DNA of 64,000 nucleotides, from the NCBI GenBank assembly GCA_001312325.1, contig BBDJ01000010.1:1-64000 (forward strand), read 5' to 3'. The notes under the pieces were generated by a model that was not told where the DNA came from, did no database searches, and saw only the letters and a program-made list of their open reading frames with translations. Within the stretch, counting starts at the first letter, position 1; each line of letters opens with the position of its first letter. The position numbers and the translations under genes are program-made. Below are positions 32,828 to 42,636 of the stretch, in pieces. Source of the DNA: Lysinibacillus pakistanensis (GTDB lineage: Bacteria > Bacillota > Bacilli > Bacillales_A > Planococcaceae).

Positions 32828-34108
32828 ATGGCATTAGCGTTAGCACAAAATGACAAAATTCGTGAGATTGTCGACGGTAAACGTGTCATTACAAAAAAAC
32901 CAGAGCTACTTGCCCCAGCAGGTAGCTTAGAGAAATTAAAAATTGCTGTTCATTATGGGGCCGACGCTGTATTTATCGGCGGTCAAGAGTTTGGTTTACG
33001 TTCAAACGCAGATAACTTTTCTATTGAGGAAATGCGTGAGGGAGTAGAATTCGCCAATAAATACGGGGCGAAAATCTATGTTACAACTAATATTTTTGCC
33101 CACAATGAAAATATGGATGGCTTAGAGCAGTATTTAAAGGATATTGAATCTGCAGGTGTTACAGGCATTATTGTAGCGGACCCTCTGATTATTGAAACAT
33201 GCCGCTCAGCCGCACCAAAGCTTGAAATTCACCTTTCCACACAGCAATCGCTTTCAAACTGGAAAGCGGTGCAGTATTGGAAAGAGGAAGGCTTACATCG
33301 TGTAGTGTTAGCCCGTGAAGTAGGCGGCGAGGAAATGCAGCTAATGAAGGAAAAGGTTGATATTGAGATTGAGGCATTCGTCCATGGTGCAATGTGTATC
33401 GCTTATTCTGGTCGTTGTGTGCTTTCAAATCATATGACTGCTCGTGACTCTAACCGAGGTGGTTGCTGTCAATCTTGTCGTTGGGACTACGATTTATATG
33501 AATTAGAAGATGGCCAAGAAAAAGCGTTGTTTGATGACAATCATGCACCTTTTGCTATGAGTCCAAAAGACTTAAAATTAATCGAGGCCATTCCTCACAT
33601 GATTGAACTTGGCATTGATTCATTAAAAGTGGAAGGGCGTATGAAATCCATTCACTATGTGGCGACAGTTGTTTCCGTGTATCGTAAAGTAATTGATGCC
33701 TATTGTGCAGATCCTGATAATTTTAAAATTAAACGTGAATGGCTAGAGGAGCTAGATAAATGTGCCAACCGTGATACGGCTGAAGCATTTTTCCACGATG
33801 CACCTGGCTTCGAGGAGCAAATGTTTGGTGTTCATGGCCGTAAAACAACCTATGAATTTGCAGGTTTAATTTTAGACCATGATCCAGAGACAAAAATTGT
33901 CACAATGCAGCAACGAAATTATTTTAAGCCTGGCGATGAAGTAGAGTTCTTCGGCCCTGAAATCGAAAACTTCTGTTTAACAATGGGAGAAATATGGGAT
34001 GAGGACGGTAATAGCTTAGATGCAGCCCGTCATCCATTGCAAATTGTTAAATTTAAATGTGATACACCATTAAAACCGCATAACATGATGCGAAAGGAGA
34101 ATAATTAA
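32828..34108 (+). CDS. yrrO: U32 family peptidase-like protein, TrhP2 (YrrO)
   Basis: The larger partner of the tRNA uridine hydroxylation pair is intact at 426 aa. It has [22 protein letters not shown], the U32 signature [16 protein letters not shown] and cysteines [14 protein letters not shown] likely to bind an iron-sulfur cluster, then [13 protein letters not shown] and [20 protein letters not shown]. Its TAA overlaps the ATG of udk (TAATG), so the two are translationally coupled. Confidence 0.93.
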   Translation: MALALAQNDKIREIVDGKRVITKKPELLAPAGSLEKLKIAVHYGADAVFIGGQEFGLRSNADNFSIEEMREGVEFANKYGAKIYVTTNIFAHNENMDGLEQYLKDIESAGVTGIIVADPLIIETCRSAAPKLEIHLSTQQSLSNWKAVQYWKEEGLHRVVLAREVGGEEMQLMKEKVDIEIEAFVHGAMCIAYSGRCVLSNHMTARDSNRGGCCQSCRWDYDLYELEDGQEKALFDDNHAPFAMSPKDLKLIEAIPHMIELGIDSLKVEGRMKSIHYVATVVSVYRKVIDAYCADPDNFKIKREWLEELDKCANRDTAEAFFHDAPGFEEQMFGVHGRKTTYEFAGLILDHDPETKIVTMQQRNYFKPGDEVEFFGPEIENFCLTMGEIWDEDGNSLDAARHPLQIVKFKCDTPLKPHNMMRKENN

Positions 34109-34747
34109 TGGCAGCGAAGCGTCCAGTCGTCATCGGAATCGCTGGTGGCTCATGCTCAGGTAAAACGAGTGTGACAAATGCTATTTATGATGTTTTCCGA
34201 GATCATTCAGTGGTTGTAATTGAACAGGATTTTTACTATAAGGATCAAAGTCATTTAACGTTTGAGGAACGTTTAGGTACAAACTATGATCATCCGTTAG
34301 CATTCGATAATGATTTGTTAATTAAACACATAAAAAAAATTGTTGTCTCGTCAATCTATCGAAAAGCCAGTATACGATTATGTACAGCATACAAGGGCAA
34401 ATGAGGTTATTCATGTAGAGCCTGTAGATGTTATTATACTAGAAGGTATTTTAGTGCTAGAGGACGCAGATTTACGTGATTTAATGGACATAAAATTATT
34501 TGTTGATACGGACTCTGATTTACGAATTATTCGTCGTATCATGCGAGATATCAAGGAACGTGGACGAACAACAGATTCTGTCATCGACCAATATTTAACG
34601 GCCGTTCGTCCAATGCATAATCTATTTATTGAACCAACTAAACGTTATGCTGATATCATTATTCCAGAAGGTGGGGATAATGAGGTTGCCATTGATTTAA
34701 TGGTCACGAAAATTAAAACTATTCTTGAAACCGACAACGTATTGTAA
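34108..34747 (+). CDS. udk: Uridine kinase
   Basis: Udk phosphorylates uridine and cytidine with GTP/ATP in pyrimidine salvage. Visible are the P-loop [39 protein letters not shown] and [11 protein letters not shown]. An A8 run at 34332-34339 breaks the frame. Restored length is about 212 aa, as usual. It follows the U32 pair as in B. subtilis. Confidence 0.94.
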
Positions 34748-34856
34748 TAAGATAGAGTGGTATTGACAATATTTACATGCTTATCGGTGCATATTTCTGA
34801 AAAGCATGCATACTATTAGGTCAAAGCGTAATTTGAAAACGTTTAAAAATAATAAA

Positions 34857-34898
34857 ATTCGACTAAATGCATATTATAGGCATTTAGTCGAGTTTTAT
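34857..34898 (+). terminator. Terminator after udk
   Basis: CGACTAAATGC at 34860-34870 pairs exactly with GCATTTAGTCG at 34880-34890 before AGTTTT. Confidence 0.8.
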
Positions 34899-34932
34899 GT
34901 TTTTATATTGATGAAATAAGGAGTGAAGGACT

Positions 34933-35421
34933 TTGGCAAATGAAAAACAATACCCAATGACTGCTGAGGGTAAACGAAAATTAGAAGAAGAATTAGTGAA
35001 ATTAGAAACGGAAACACGTAAGGAAATCGTTGAACGTATTAAAATTGCCCGTGATTTCGGAGATCTTTCAGAAAATGCTGAGTATGATTCAGCAAAAGAA
35101 GAACAAGCCTTTCTAGAAGGACGCATTTCTACATTAAAATCAATGATTCGTAACGCGGTGATTATTTCTGAGGATGAAACTGACAACAGTGTAGTATCAC
35201 TTGGGAAAACGGTTACATTTGTAGAAATCATTAATGGTAAACCATCGACTGAAGAGGAATCATATACTATTGTAGGTTCAGCTGAAGCTGATCCAATGGA
35301 ATTCCGTATTTCTAATGAATCCCCAATCGCAAAAGGCTTACTTGGCCGTGCTGAAGGTGAAGAGGTTGTTGTACAAACACCAGGCGGCGAAATGAAAGTT
35401 AAGATTCTTTCTATAAAATAA
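34933..35421 (+). CDS. greA: Transcription elongation factor GreA
   Basis: GreA rescues backtracked RNA polymerase by stimulating transcript cleavage. The N-terminal coiled coil has [20 protein letters not shown] with the acidic tip, and the C-terminal FKBP-like domain has [23 protein letters not shown]. It is intact at 162 aa. The start is TTG 34933 with AAGGAGTG upstream. It lies between terminators on both sides. Confidence 0.96.
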   Translation: MANEKQYPMTAEGKRKLEEELVKLETETRKEIVERIKIARDFGDLSENAEYDSAKEEQAFLEGRISTLKSMIRNAVIISEDETDNSVVSLGKTVTFVEIINGKPSTEEESYTIVGSAEADPMEFRISNESPIAKGLLGRAEGEEVVVQTPGGEMKVKILSIK

Positions 35422-35435
35422 TTATATTTTTGGTA

Positions 35436-35480
35436 CAAGCAGTTAACTCCTCTTCTCAGAAGAAAGTTAACTGCTTTTAA
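35436..35480 (+). terminator. Terminator after greA
   Basis: AGCAGTTAACT pairs with AGTTAACTGCT, followed by TTTTAA. Confidence 0.75.
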
Positions 35481-35590
35481 TTTATAAAGACTTTATACTC
35501 TGGAGGATATGGAAAATAAAAAAAAGACACAAATATTTTGCATGTGCTGTCGAAATTGATAAAATATTGGCTAGAGAGGGGGAGAATTTC

Positions 35591-36250
35591 ATGAGTGAAC
35601 GACAAACTCGAAGCAGTCGTCATTTGCAGCCATCTCATAATAAAAAGCTAGATAAACTATTGAATGTATTAATTGGTATAGTTGTAGTATTAATTATTAT
35701 CACAGCTACCTATGTGTTTAAATGGCAAGATGACGCAGAAAAAGCCGTGAAAGATGAGCCGACACAAGAGCAAAAGAATGATAGTAAGCAGGTTGAGGAA
35801 GAGCCTTCGCCTTCTAAAGAGGATAATAAGGATGCTACCACAGATGATAACGAACCTACAAAGGAAGAACCTATCGAAGAAGAAACAGTATCTGAACAGG
35901 ACAAACCTCAGGAAACTACGTCTGATAATCCGATTGTAGACAAGGTTGTGACGAATAAAGACTGGAAACCTACACCTACGACACAAACAGGTCAGCATGT
36001 ATCTTCATACGATGTTAAATCTGTAGACTGGGCAGAAAAGGTGGCAACAATTACAGCTGCAACAGGCATTGAAAAGGACAACATGATTATTTGGCGTATT
36101 CAAAATAACGGGAGCGCTAACACCGCTATAGCAACTGTTTCAACAAATGATAAAACAGCGATGTATAGGGTTAGTATGGAATGGATTGATCAAGAGGGCT
36201 GGTTACCAGTAAAACTCGAGCAGTTAAATACATTAAATGGCGCCTATTGA
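35591..36250 (+). CDS. yrrS: YrrS family membrane-anchored protein
   Basis: A short cytoplasmic N-terminus, one membrane segment (VLIGIVVVLIIITATYVF, residues about 24-43), a highly acidic low-complexity linker (about residues 50-115) and a C-terminal DUF1510-like domain (VDWAEKVATITAATGI ... MIIWRIQNNGS) match YrrS of bacilli, whose role is unknown but is placed beside cell-wall genes. ATG 35591 after AGAGGGGGAG. The frame is intact at 219 aa. Confidence 0.85.
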   Translation: MSERQTRSSRHLQPSHNKKLDKLLNVLIGIVVVLIIITATYVFKWQDDAEKAVKDEPTQEQKNDSKQVEEEPSPSKEDNKDATTDDNEPTKEEPIEEETVSEQDKPQETTSDNPIVDKVVTNKDWKPTPTTQTGQHVSSYDVKSVDWAEKVATITAATGIEKDNMIIWRIQNNGSANTAIATVSTNDKTAMYRVSMEWIDQEGWLPVKLEQLNTLNGAY

Positions 36251-36308
36251 CGAAAATAACTCTTTTGTTTATTTTTAATAGAGTATAAAGAAGGGAAGAA
36301 ACAAATCT

Positions 36309-37001
36309 ATGAAAATTGCAGTAATTGGCGCAATGGAAGAAGAAGTAGAGCTACTACGAGCATCATTAGAAGATGGGAAAAGTACAACAATTGCAGGTAA
36401 TGAATATACAACAGGAATCTATGATGGCAAAGAGGTTGTGTTATTAAAAAGTGGCATTGGTAAAGTAAATGCTGCCATGTCAACTACGATTCTCCTACAT
36501 GAATTCCAACCAGATGTAGTCATTAATACAGGCTCTGCTGGAGGTTATGATGAGTCACTTGAAGTAGGAGCAGTTGTCATTTCAGACGAGGTTCGTCATC
36601 ATGATGTGGATGTAACAATTTTCGGCTATGAGATTGGTCAGATGGCTGGCATGCCAGCAGCTTACAAATCAGATGAGAAGCTCATGAAAGTGGCTGAAGA
36701 GGCTGTAAAGGCAGTTGGAGAGCACCAATATGGTATTGGCTTAATTTGCTCAGGAGATGCTTTTATGAATGATCCTGTACGTGTAGAAGCCGTACGTCAT
36801 CATTTCCCTCAAATGAAGGCAGTTGAAATGGAGGCAGCAGCTGTTGCACAAGTATGCTATCAATTCGGGACACCATTTGTGGTAATCCGTGCTTTATCAG
36901 ATATCGCAGGGAAAGAATCCAATATTAGCTTCGATGAATTTTTACCTGTGGCTGCAAAACATTCAACACAAATTGTTTTAAAAGCGATTGAAATGATATA
37001 A
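36309..37001 (+). CDS. mtnN: 5'-methylthioadenosine/S-adenosylhomocysteine nucleosidase
   Basis: MtnN (Pfs) splits MTA and SAH, recycling methyl cycle products. Seen are [57 protein letters not shown] and the catalytic aspartate in [10 protein letters not shown]. It is intact at 230 aa with RBS GAAGGGAAG. The order greA-yrrS-mtnN resembles B. subtilis. Confidence 0.96.
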   Translation: MKIAVIGAMEEEVELLRASLEDGKSTTIAGNEYTTGIYDGKEVVLLKSGIGKVNAAMSTTILLHEFQPDVVINTGSAGGYDESLEVGAVVISDEVRHHDVDVTIFGYEIGQMAGMPAAYKSDEKLMKVAEEAVKAVGEHQYGIGLICSGDAFMNDPVRVEAVRHHFPQMKAVEMEAAAVAQVCYQFGTPFVVIRALSDIAGKESNISFDEFLPVAAKHSTQIVLKAIEMI

Positions 37002-37047
37002 GTTATTTTATTGACTGAGTAGCCTCATAATAGGGAGATCAATTACA

Positions 37048-37140
37048 ACCCAGTATAATTGCGTCCGGATTTTTCGAGCCCGAAAAGCTCCTCTTCAAAA
37101 TCCATAACATCCTTTGGGCCACTGCTGAATGAAGATAAAT
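37048..37140. repeat. Dispersed repeat, copy D (inverted)
   Basis: In reverse orientation it holds CTGAATGAAGATA at the right end, TTCAAAATCC and AATTGCGTCCGGATTT, matching copies B and C. It is a shortened copy of about 90 bp between mtnN and the next small gene. Confidence 0.65.
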
Positions 37141-37256
37141 TACACATAATCGACACAATGTACAATTAGTAGTGTGAGAAAAATCACAGTTAAAAAAAAT
37201 TTTATGGATGCTACACTGTCATTAATTAAATCTCTTCAAATGATTGGGAGGTATTC

Positions 37257-37343
37257 ATGATGTTATTTTTAACAGTTGGTGTAGTTATTATTACAACTTT
37301 ACTCGGTTCACTTATTTCAGCAGAGCTCTCAGAAACTGTATAG
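37257..37343 (+). CDS. Putative 28-aa membrane peptide
   Basis: The frame MMLFLTVGVVIITTLLGSLI plus a short polar end forms a single hydrophobic helix. It has a GGGAGG ribosome binding site at the right spacing and its own strong terminator 20 bases after the stop. Those two signals make a real small gene plausible. No family is recognised; small single-helix peptides often assist membrane complexes or stress responses. It lies upstream of the convergent sigK gene. Confidence 0.5.
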   Translation: MMLFLTVGVVIITTLLGSLISAELSETV

Positions 37344-37358
37344 GAATATAAAAAAAGC

Positions 37359-37397
37359 TTCCTTGCGATATTTTTTTATCGCAAGGAGTTTTTTTTC
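37359..37397 (+). terminator. Terminator of the small membrane peptide
   Basis: CCTTGCGATA at 37361-37370 pairs with TATCGCAAGG at 37377-37386 and is followed by T8. The stretch 37398-37577 holds nothing else recognisable. Confidence 0.8.
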
Positions 37398-37577
37398 GAT
37401 ATAAGGGTGTTAAAATTATTCAGAAGATTTATATACATATTTTTTTTCCTTCCTTCGTAATATGTTTTCTAAAAAAATTCGATTTATGATTGGTAGTTGT
37501 AACAAAAAAATACAAGAATACTAATCGTGCATATCGTAGATTTTATTGCTATTTTCGATACATCAATTTACAATAAA

Positions 37578-38289
37578 TTATTCAATGGTCTTTTGGTCTC
37601 GTTTATATAATTGATATAGTTTGATTAGTGCCCGTTTCTCAATACGCGACACATAGCTACGCGAAATATTTAAACGTGCTGCAATTTCCTTTTGGGTAAG
37701 AGCATCCTGTTGATTTAAGCCATAGCGAAGTGTCACAATTTCAAGTTCACGTTCGTCAAGCATGTGTAAATAATGATAGAGCTGTGCAACATGTTCCTTA
37801 TGCTCAATTTTTTTCTGTGGCACTTTCTTCATCACACTGTAAAAGATCACGAATCTGTAGCGCATTGCCATCTTTGTCAGTACCGATTGGCTCAAATAAG
37901 GAAACATCCTTTTGCACCTTTTTTTTGTGTCCGCAAATGCATTAATATTTCATTTTCAATACAGCGGGCAGCGTAAGTGGCAAGACGAGTTTTTTTTGTC
38001 AGGTGTATAGCTTTCTACAGCTTTCATAAGACCAATAGTGCCGATGGAAATATAATCATCAAGTTGTTCGTGCTTTGGATGGAATTTTTTTTACAACGTG
38101 GGCAACGAGCCGCATATTGCGCTCTATTAAATCAAGACGCGCCTGCTCATCACCGCCTAAAAATCGTTCAATACAAGCAGCTTCCTCTTCTTTAGAAAAG
38201 GGTTTATGGAATGTTTGCCCCTTTAAATAACCAAGTAGCGCTGGGATCTCAAGCCATAACTGCAACATAGATGTAAAAATTCCGCTCAT
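37578..38289 (-). CDS. sigK: Sporulation sigma factor K, uninterrupted
   Basis: SigK directs late mother-cell transcription in sporulation. The N-terminal pro-sequence is a hydrophobic helix ([16 protein letters not shown]), then region 2 ([52 protein letters not shown]) and region 4 ([35 protein letters not shown]). Breaks: T8 at 38085-38092, T8 at 37990-37997 and T7 at 37808-37814. Restored length is about 236 aa. Unlike B. subtilis 168 there is no skin element in the gene. The pro-sequence implies activation by SpoIVFB-type cleavage. Confidence 0.93.
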
Positions 38290-38350
38290 TGAATGATTTC
38301 ATCCTTTCCCCATTTTTCGACAGTATATGTTAGGAAACTGTGTTAAATGA

Positions 38351-38382
38351 AAAAAAGTGCAACAGCAAATGTGCTGTTACAC
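38351..38382 (-). terminator. Terminator of pssA
   Basis: AACAGCA pairs with TGCTGTT and the minus strand then has a T6 run. The hairpin overlaps the restored pssA stop. Confidence 0.65.
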
Positions 38383-38919
38383 TTTTTTTTAACGTGAATG
38401 TACTAATCATCAATAGAGCTAGTATTGGAAAAAGGAAAAGATAAAATGCCGGGTGGAACGCAGTAGATGCAAAATACGTTAAAGTTAAGAGAGTACCTGC
38501 AGCTGTAATTGGTAACCCTGTAAAATAGCCGTTTGCTTCACTAATATTAAAGCGAGCTAATCTCATCGCACCACAGACGATATACAGTACGGTCATCATC
38601 ATGCCGACGAAACCAAAGTCTACTAATACCACTTCATACATTAATAATGCAGGCGCTACACCAAATGATATAATATCACTCATAGAGTCTAACTGTTTAC
38701 CTAGATCAGACACTTGTCCGAGAGCTCTGGCTACCTTCCCATCGTAACGATCTAGAAGGGCAGCAATAAAGATAAATAAGACACTGTAGCTATAGTATTC
38801 ATGTAATGTAGCCATTATGCTGCGCCACCAAAGGACATATTACTGATTGTAATGAAGTTTGCTGCTTGCGATTTCATTTTCTTAACCGTGGTATCCACCA
38901 ACTTGTGATAAAAAAACAA
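38377..38919 (-). CDS. pssA: CDP-diacylglycerol-serine O-phosphatidyltransferase
   Basis: PssA makes phosphatidylserine, the precursor of phosphatidylethanolamine. The CDP-alcohol transferase signature appears as LDRYDGKVARALGQVSDLGKQLDSMSD, in a multi-spanning membrane protein. The start is best placed at TTG 38919 with AAAGGAG upstream, giving N-terminal KMKSQAANFITISN. A base is lost near 38819 (before MATLHEYYS) and a T8 run at 38383-38390 hides the natural stop at 38377-38379. The divergent gene psd encodes the next enzyme. Confidence 0.88.
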
Positions 38920-39014
38920 GGGGGATCACTCCTTTACACTTAAGATATTGTACCATTATACTTCGAATGCGAAAAAAATTGACAGTCTAAATTAATCGAT
39001 AGGGGTTTTGTTTT

Positions 39015-39797
39015 ATGAAAGAAAAATTATATCAACGCTTGATTGAATTAACAAATGGCAAGCAATCCTCTCAACTTTTACAAACGATTGCAAAAGCTAA
39101 GTGGAGTAAACGTATAATCCCTAGCTATATGAAGGTATACGATATTAACCTTGAAGAAGTTTCAAAAAAACCACAACAATTTTCAAGTTTACATGATTTT
39201 TTTACAAGGGAGCTTTTGGAGCATGTCAGACCAATTGAAGAAAATCCAACTACCTACACGAGCCCTGTTGATGCAAAGGTGGAATCCTTTGGTCGTATCG
39301 AATGGGATATGACGTTTCTTGTAAAGGGGAAGCCGTATGCTTTACAGGATTTACTTGGCAATAAAGAACGTGCTGCACAATATGCTGATGGTCATTTTAT
39401 TGTGTTTTACTTAAGTCCTGCTGACTATCATCGTATTCATAGCCCTATTGATGGATTAGTGCTAAGACAATATACACTTGGACAAAAATCGTATCCTGTG
39501 AATCAGCTCGGACTTTCCTATGGGAAAAAACCAATTTCTCATAATTATCGTCAAGTAACAGAGCTGAAGGTGGCTAATGGTCAACAGGTAGCGTTTATTA
39601 AGGTGGGTGCGACTTTTGTTAACTCTATAGTCCTTACAAACACTACAGCACAGTGGCGTAAGGGTGAAGAAGTAGGCTATTTTTCATTTGGCTCAACGGT
39701 CGTTATGTTATTTGAAAAAGCAGCAATTGAATTTACGGACAATGTAGTGCAGGGATGCCCAATTCGAATGGGTGAAGCCTTTGCAAATATGCTATAA
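39015..39797 (+). CDS. psd: Phosphatidylserine decarboxylase
   Basis: Psd converts phosphatidylserine to phosphatidylethanolamine. The pyruvoyl enzyme self-cleaves at the motif seen here as FGST (residues about 230-233, the family's LGST/GGST site). YLSPADYHRIHSPIDG is the family signature. It is intact at 260 aa; runs of A7 and T7 inside are in frame here, showing that not all such runs are wrong. It faces away from pssA, the preceding pathway step. Confidence 0.93.
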   Translation: MKEKLYQRLIELTNGKQSSQLLQTIAKAKWSKRIIPSYMKVYDINLEEVSKKPQQFSSLHDFFTRELLEHVRPIEENPTTYTSPVDAKVESFGRIEWDMTFLVKGKPYALQDLLGNKERAAQYADGHFIVFYLSPADYHRIHSPIDGLVLRQYTLGQKSYPVNQLGLSYGKKPISHNYRQVTELKVANGQQVAFIKVGATFVNSIVLTNTTAQWRKGEEVGYFSFGSTVVMLFEKAAIEFTDNVVQGCPIRMGEAFANML

Positions 39798-39833
39798 TGG
39801 TCGAATAATACGTTTAGATTAGGGGTCGCTATT

Positions 39834-40355
39834 TTGTATAATTTTTTTATTACCAGATGAATTTGTGACGAGTATTTTTGAGATTACACCAGAAAAGCTT
39901 CAAGACTTAGGCATTAAGGGTATTATTACAGATTTAGATAATACGCTTGTGGAATGGGATCGTGCTGATGCAACGGAAGAGCTAATTATTTGGCTTCGTA
40001 TCATGAAGGAATCAGGTATTCGTGTTATTATTGCGTCAAATAATAATGAAGCACGTGTAAAGCATTTTGCTGAGCCATTAGGTATTCCTTATATCCATAA
40101 GGCAAAAAAACCATTTCGTAATGCCTTTTATAGTGCCATTGTTCAATTAGGCTACGTCCGAATGAGGTGGTTATGGTAGGAGATCAACTCTTAACGGATG
40201 TCATGGGCGCTAATCGCTTAGGCTTGCATACAGTACTTGTAAAACCTGTGGCACAATCTGATGGGCTCGTAACAAAATTCAATCGATTTATTGAACGACG
40301 CGTGTTCAATGATTTAAAACGAAAAGGAATTATGACTTGGGAGGAAAAAGAATGA
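39834..40355 (+). CDS. yqeG: HAD-type phosphatase YqeG
   Basis: YqeG is a haloacid dehalogenase-fold phosphatase of the IIIA type with ITDLDNTLVEWD (nucleophile aspartate), IIASNNNE, and MVGDQLLTDVMGANRLG (metal-binding aspartates). The start is TTG 39834 giving YNFLLPDEFVTSIFEITPEKL. Breaks: T7 at 39842-39848 and a lost T near 40153. Restored length is about 173 aa. Its stop overlaps the start of yqeH (ATGA), as in the conserved yqeG-yqeH-aroE operon. Confidence 0.9.
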
Positions 40356-41457
40356 ACGAAATGCCAAATTGTATTGGCTGTGGTACAACAATTCAAACAG
40401 AAGATAAAACAGCAGTTGGATATGCCCCTCCATCATCATTAGAAAAAGACGTGGTTATTTGCCAACGTTGCTTCCGTTTGAAAAATTATAATGAAATTCA
40501 ACCAGTGTCATTAACAGATGACGACTTTTTACGCATTCTTAACGGTCTTGGAGCACAGCAAGGCTTAATCGTAAAAATTGTTGATATTTTTGACTTTAAT
40601 GGGAGTTGGCTACCAGGACTTCACCGTTTTGTTGGGAAAAATCCTGTGTTATTAGTCGCGAATAAGGCTGACTTATTACCGAAATCAGTAAAACCAAAAA
40701 AAAGTAATTAATTGGTTAAAACGTGAGGCAAAGGCTCTTGGTCTGCAACCTATCGATGTACTTTTAGTGAGTGCCCATAAAGGTAAAGGAATGGCTGAAG
40801 CAATGGAAGCCATTGACGAATACAGAAATGGGCAAAATGTTTATGTTGTAGGTTGTACAAATGTAGGGAAATCCACGTTCATTAATCGTATCATTAAACA
40901 GGCTACAGGTGAGGGTGAAGTGATTACTACTTCTCATTTCCCAGGAACAACTTTGGACATGATTGAAATACCATTAGATGATGGTAGTGCATTATATGAC
41001 ACACCAGGGATTATTAATCATCATCAGATGGCACACCATATTGATGCAAGTGAATTAAAATATATTATGCCTAAAAAAAGAAATAAAGCCAAAAGTGTAT
41101 CAACAAAATGCTGGACAAACATTATTTATCGGCGCCCTTGCTCGTTTTGACTTTATTCAAGGAGATCGTTCGGCATTTACGGTTCACGTGGCAAATGATT
41201 TACCAATACACCGAACAAAGCTTGAGAAGGCAGATACATTGTATGCAGAGCATAAGGGTGAATTGCTGGCACCTCCAACTGCTGAATTTATAGAACAGCT
41301 ACCACCATTAGTGCGTCATGAGTTTTCTATCAAAGAAGCGAAAACAGATGTTGTATTTTCGGGTCTTGGATGGATTACTGTACAGCATGCCAATGTAGTT
41401 GTAGCAGCTTATGCACCAAAGGGTGTACAAGTTTCAATTCGCCCATCACTAATTTAG
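40352..41457 (+). CDS. yqeH: Circularly permuted GTPase YqeH
   Basis: YqeH assists assembly of the 30S ribosomal subunit. An N-terminal zinc finger (CIGCG and CQRCF) precedes the permuted GTPase motifs in order G4 (LLVANKADLLP), G5 (VSAHKGKG), G1 (GCTNVGKSTFINR), G2/G3 (SHFPGTTLDMIE, YDTPGI). Breaks: A8 at 40696-40703 and A7 at 41073-41079. Restored length is about 368 aa. ATG 40352 follows GGGAGG. Confidence 0.94.
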
Positions 41458-41487
41458 GGTATACAAGTAGAGAAGAGGGACTAGGAA

Positions 41488-42318
41488 ATGAAGAAATGGT
41501 TTGCGGTTATGGGTGATCCTATTGAACACTCAAAATCACCAGCGATGCACAATGCTTGGTTTAGGGAGAAGTCGATAGATGCAACATATATTCCAGTGCA
41601 TGTATCGTCTGAAAGCCTAGAATCTGCAGTTGCGGGTTTGAAAACGTTAGGTGCAAGTGGCTGGAACGTTACAATTCCACATAAAACAGCAATCATTCCC
41701 TATTTAGATGAGCTAGATGAGTTAGCGGAAAAAAATGGGTGCTGTAAATACGGTTGTTCGAACAAAGGAAGGTACATTAAAAGGTATAATACAGACGGTG
41801 TTGGCTTTGTCCGTTCGTTAGAGGAAGCAGTTGGGAAGTCCCATAAGGACAAGCCAGTGCTGTTAATCGGTGCTGGTGGTGCTGCCCGGGGCATTGCTTT
41901 TGCGATGCAGCAGCAGGGCTATGAAAATTTAACCATTGCCAATCGTACGGTAGCCAATGCACAGGCGATTGTCGATGAAATGGGTACAGGTCAGGCTATT
42001 TCCTTAACAGAGGCTGAAGCAACCTTAGCTGATTTCGGCATTTTGGTGCAAATGACATCGGCTGGACTTGCTACGGGCAATTTTTCAATGCCATTTTCAC
42101 TTGATCGTCTTACAAAGGGCGCAATTGTTGCGGATATTGTGTATAATCCATTAATGACACCTTTTCTACAAGCAGCTGAAGAAAAGGGAGCAACCATTGT
42201 CACAGGACTTGGAATGTTTGTTCATCAAGGAGCCATTGCCTTCGAGTATTGGCTAGGTGAATCCCCAAATACAAATTCAATGATTGCGCAATTAAAGGCG
42301 CAATTAGGAGGATACTAA
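41488..42318 (+). CDS. aroE: Shikimate dehydrogenase with a compensated frameshift
   Basis: AroE reduces 3-dehydroshikimate with NADPH. Seen are FAVMGDPIEHSKSPAMHNAWF, SGWNVTIPHK, GAGGAARGIAFAM (nucleotide loop) and GLGMFVHQGA. The frame is open but residues about 81-99 are misread: an extra A in A7 at 41730-41736 and a lost T near 41790 cancel out. The restored segment reads EKMGAVNTVV...LKGYNTDGVGF, which is the strongly conserved family motif. RBS GAGGGACTAGG. Confidence 0.93.
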   Translation: MKKWFAVMGDPIEHSKSPAMHNAWFREKSIDATYIPVHVSSESLESAVAGLKTLGASGWNVTIPHKTAIIPYLDELDELAEKNGCCKYGCSNKGRYIKRYNTDGVGFVRSLEEAVGKSHKDKPVLLIGAGGAARGIAFAMQQQGYENLTIANRTVANAQAIVDEMGTGQAISLTEAEATLADFGILVQMTSAGLATGNFSMPFSLDRLTKGAIVADIVYNPLMTPFLQAAEEKGATIVTGLGMFVHQGAIAFEYWLGESPNTNSMIAQLKAQLGGY

Positions 42319-42323
42319 TTTTT

Positions 42324-42628
42324 ATGTTAACAGGTAAACAAAAACGTTTTTTACGTGCAGAGGCACATCACTTAACACCAATTTTTCAAGTAGGAAAAGG
42401 TGGCGTTAATGACGAAATGACAAAGCAAATTCGTGAGGCATTAGAAGTACGAGAACTTATTAAAGTACGCATTTTAGATAACTGTGAGGAGGACAAGCAT
42501 GAAGTTGCAGAAGCACTAGCAAAGGGTGCCCATGCAGAGCTTGTGCAATTAATTGGATTAACAGTTGTTTTATATAAAGAATCGCGTAATCAAAAAAAAG
42601 ATTGTACTACCGAAAGCAACGAAATAAG
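42324..42628 (+). CDS. yqeI: CRM-domain RNA-binding protein YhbY/YqeI
   Basis: YhbY-like proteins bind pre-50S ribosomal particles. Conserved residues LTGKQKRFLRAEAHHLTPIFQVGKGGV and ELIKVRILDNC with the GLTVVLYKES end are visible. An A8 run at 42592-42599 hides the natural end ...KKIVLPKATK with stop at 42626-42628. AGGAGG precedes ATG 42324. It lies between aroE and nadD as in B. subtilis. Confidence 0.92.
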
Positions 42629-42636
42629 GTGAGCTG

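Noticed and set aside
33189..33428. Minus-strand frame opposite yrrO
   Set aside because: It lies entirely within a well supported conserved gene and has no ribosome binding site.
35690..35998. Minus-strand frames opposite the yrrS acidic linker
   Set aside because: Low-complexity Lys/Glu codons give open antisense frames; no start signals.
37344..38340. Prophage or skin element around sigK
   Set aside because: No integrase, recombinase or phage genes are present; only run-length errors split the gene.
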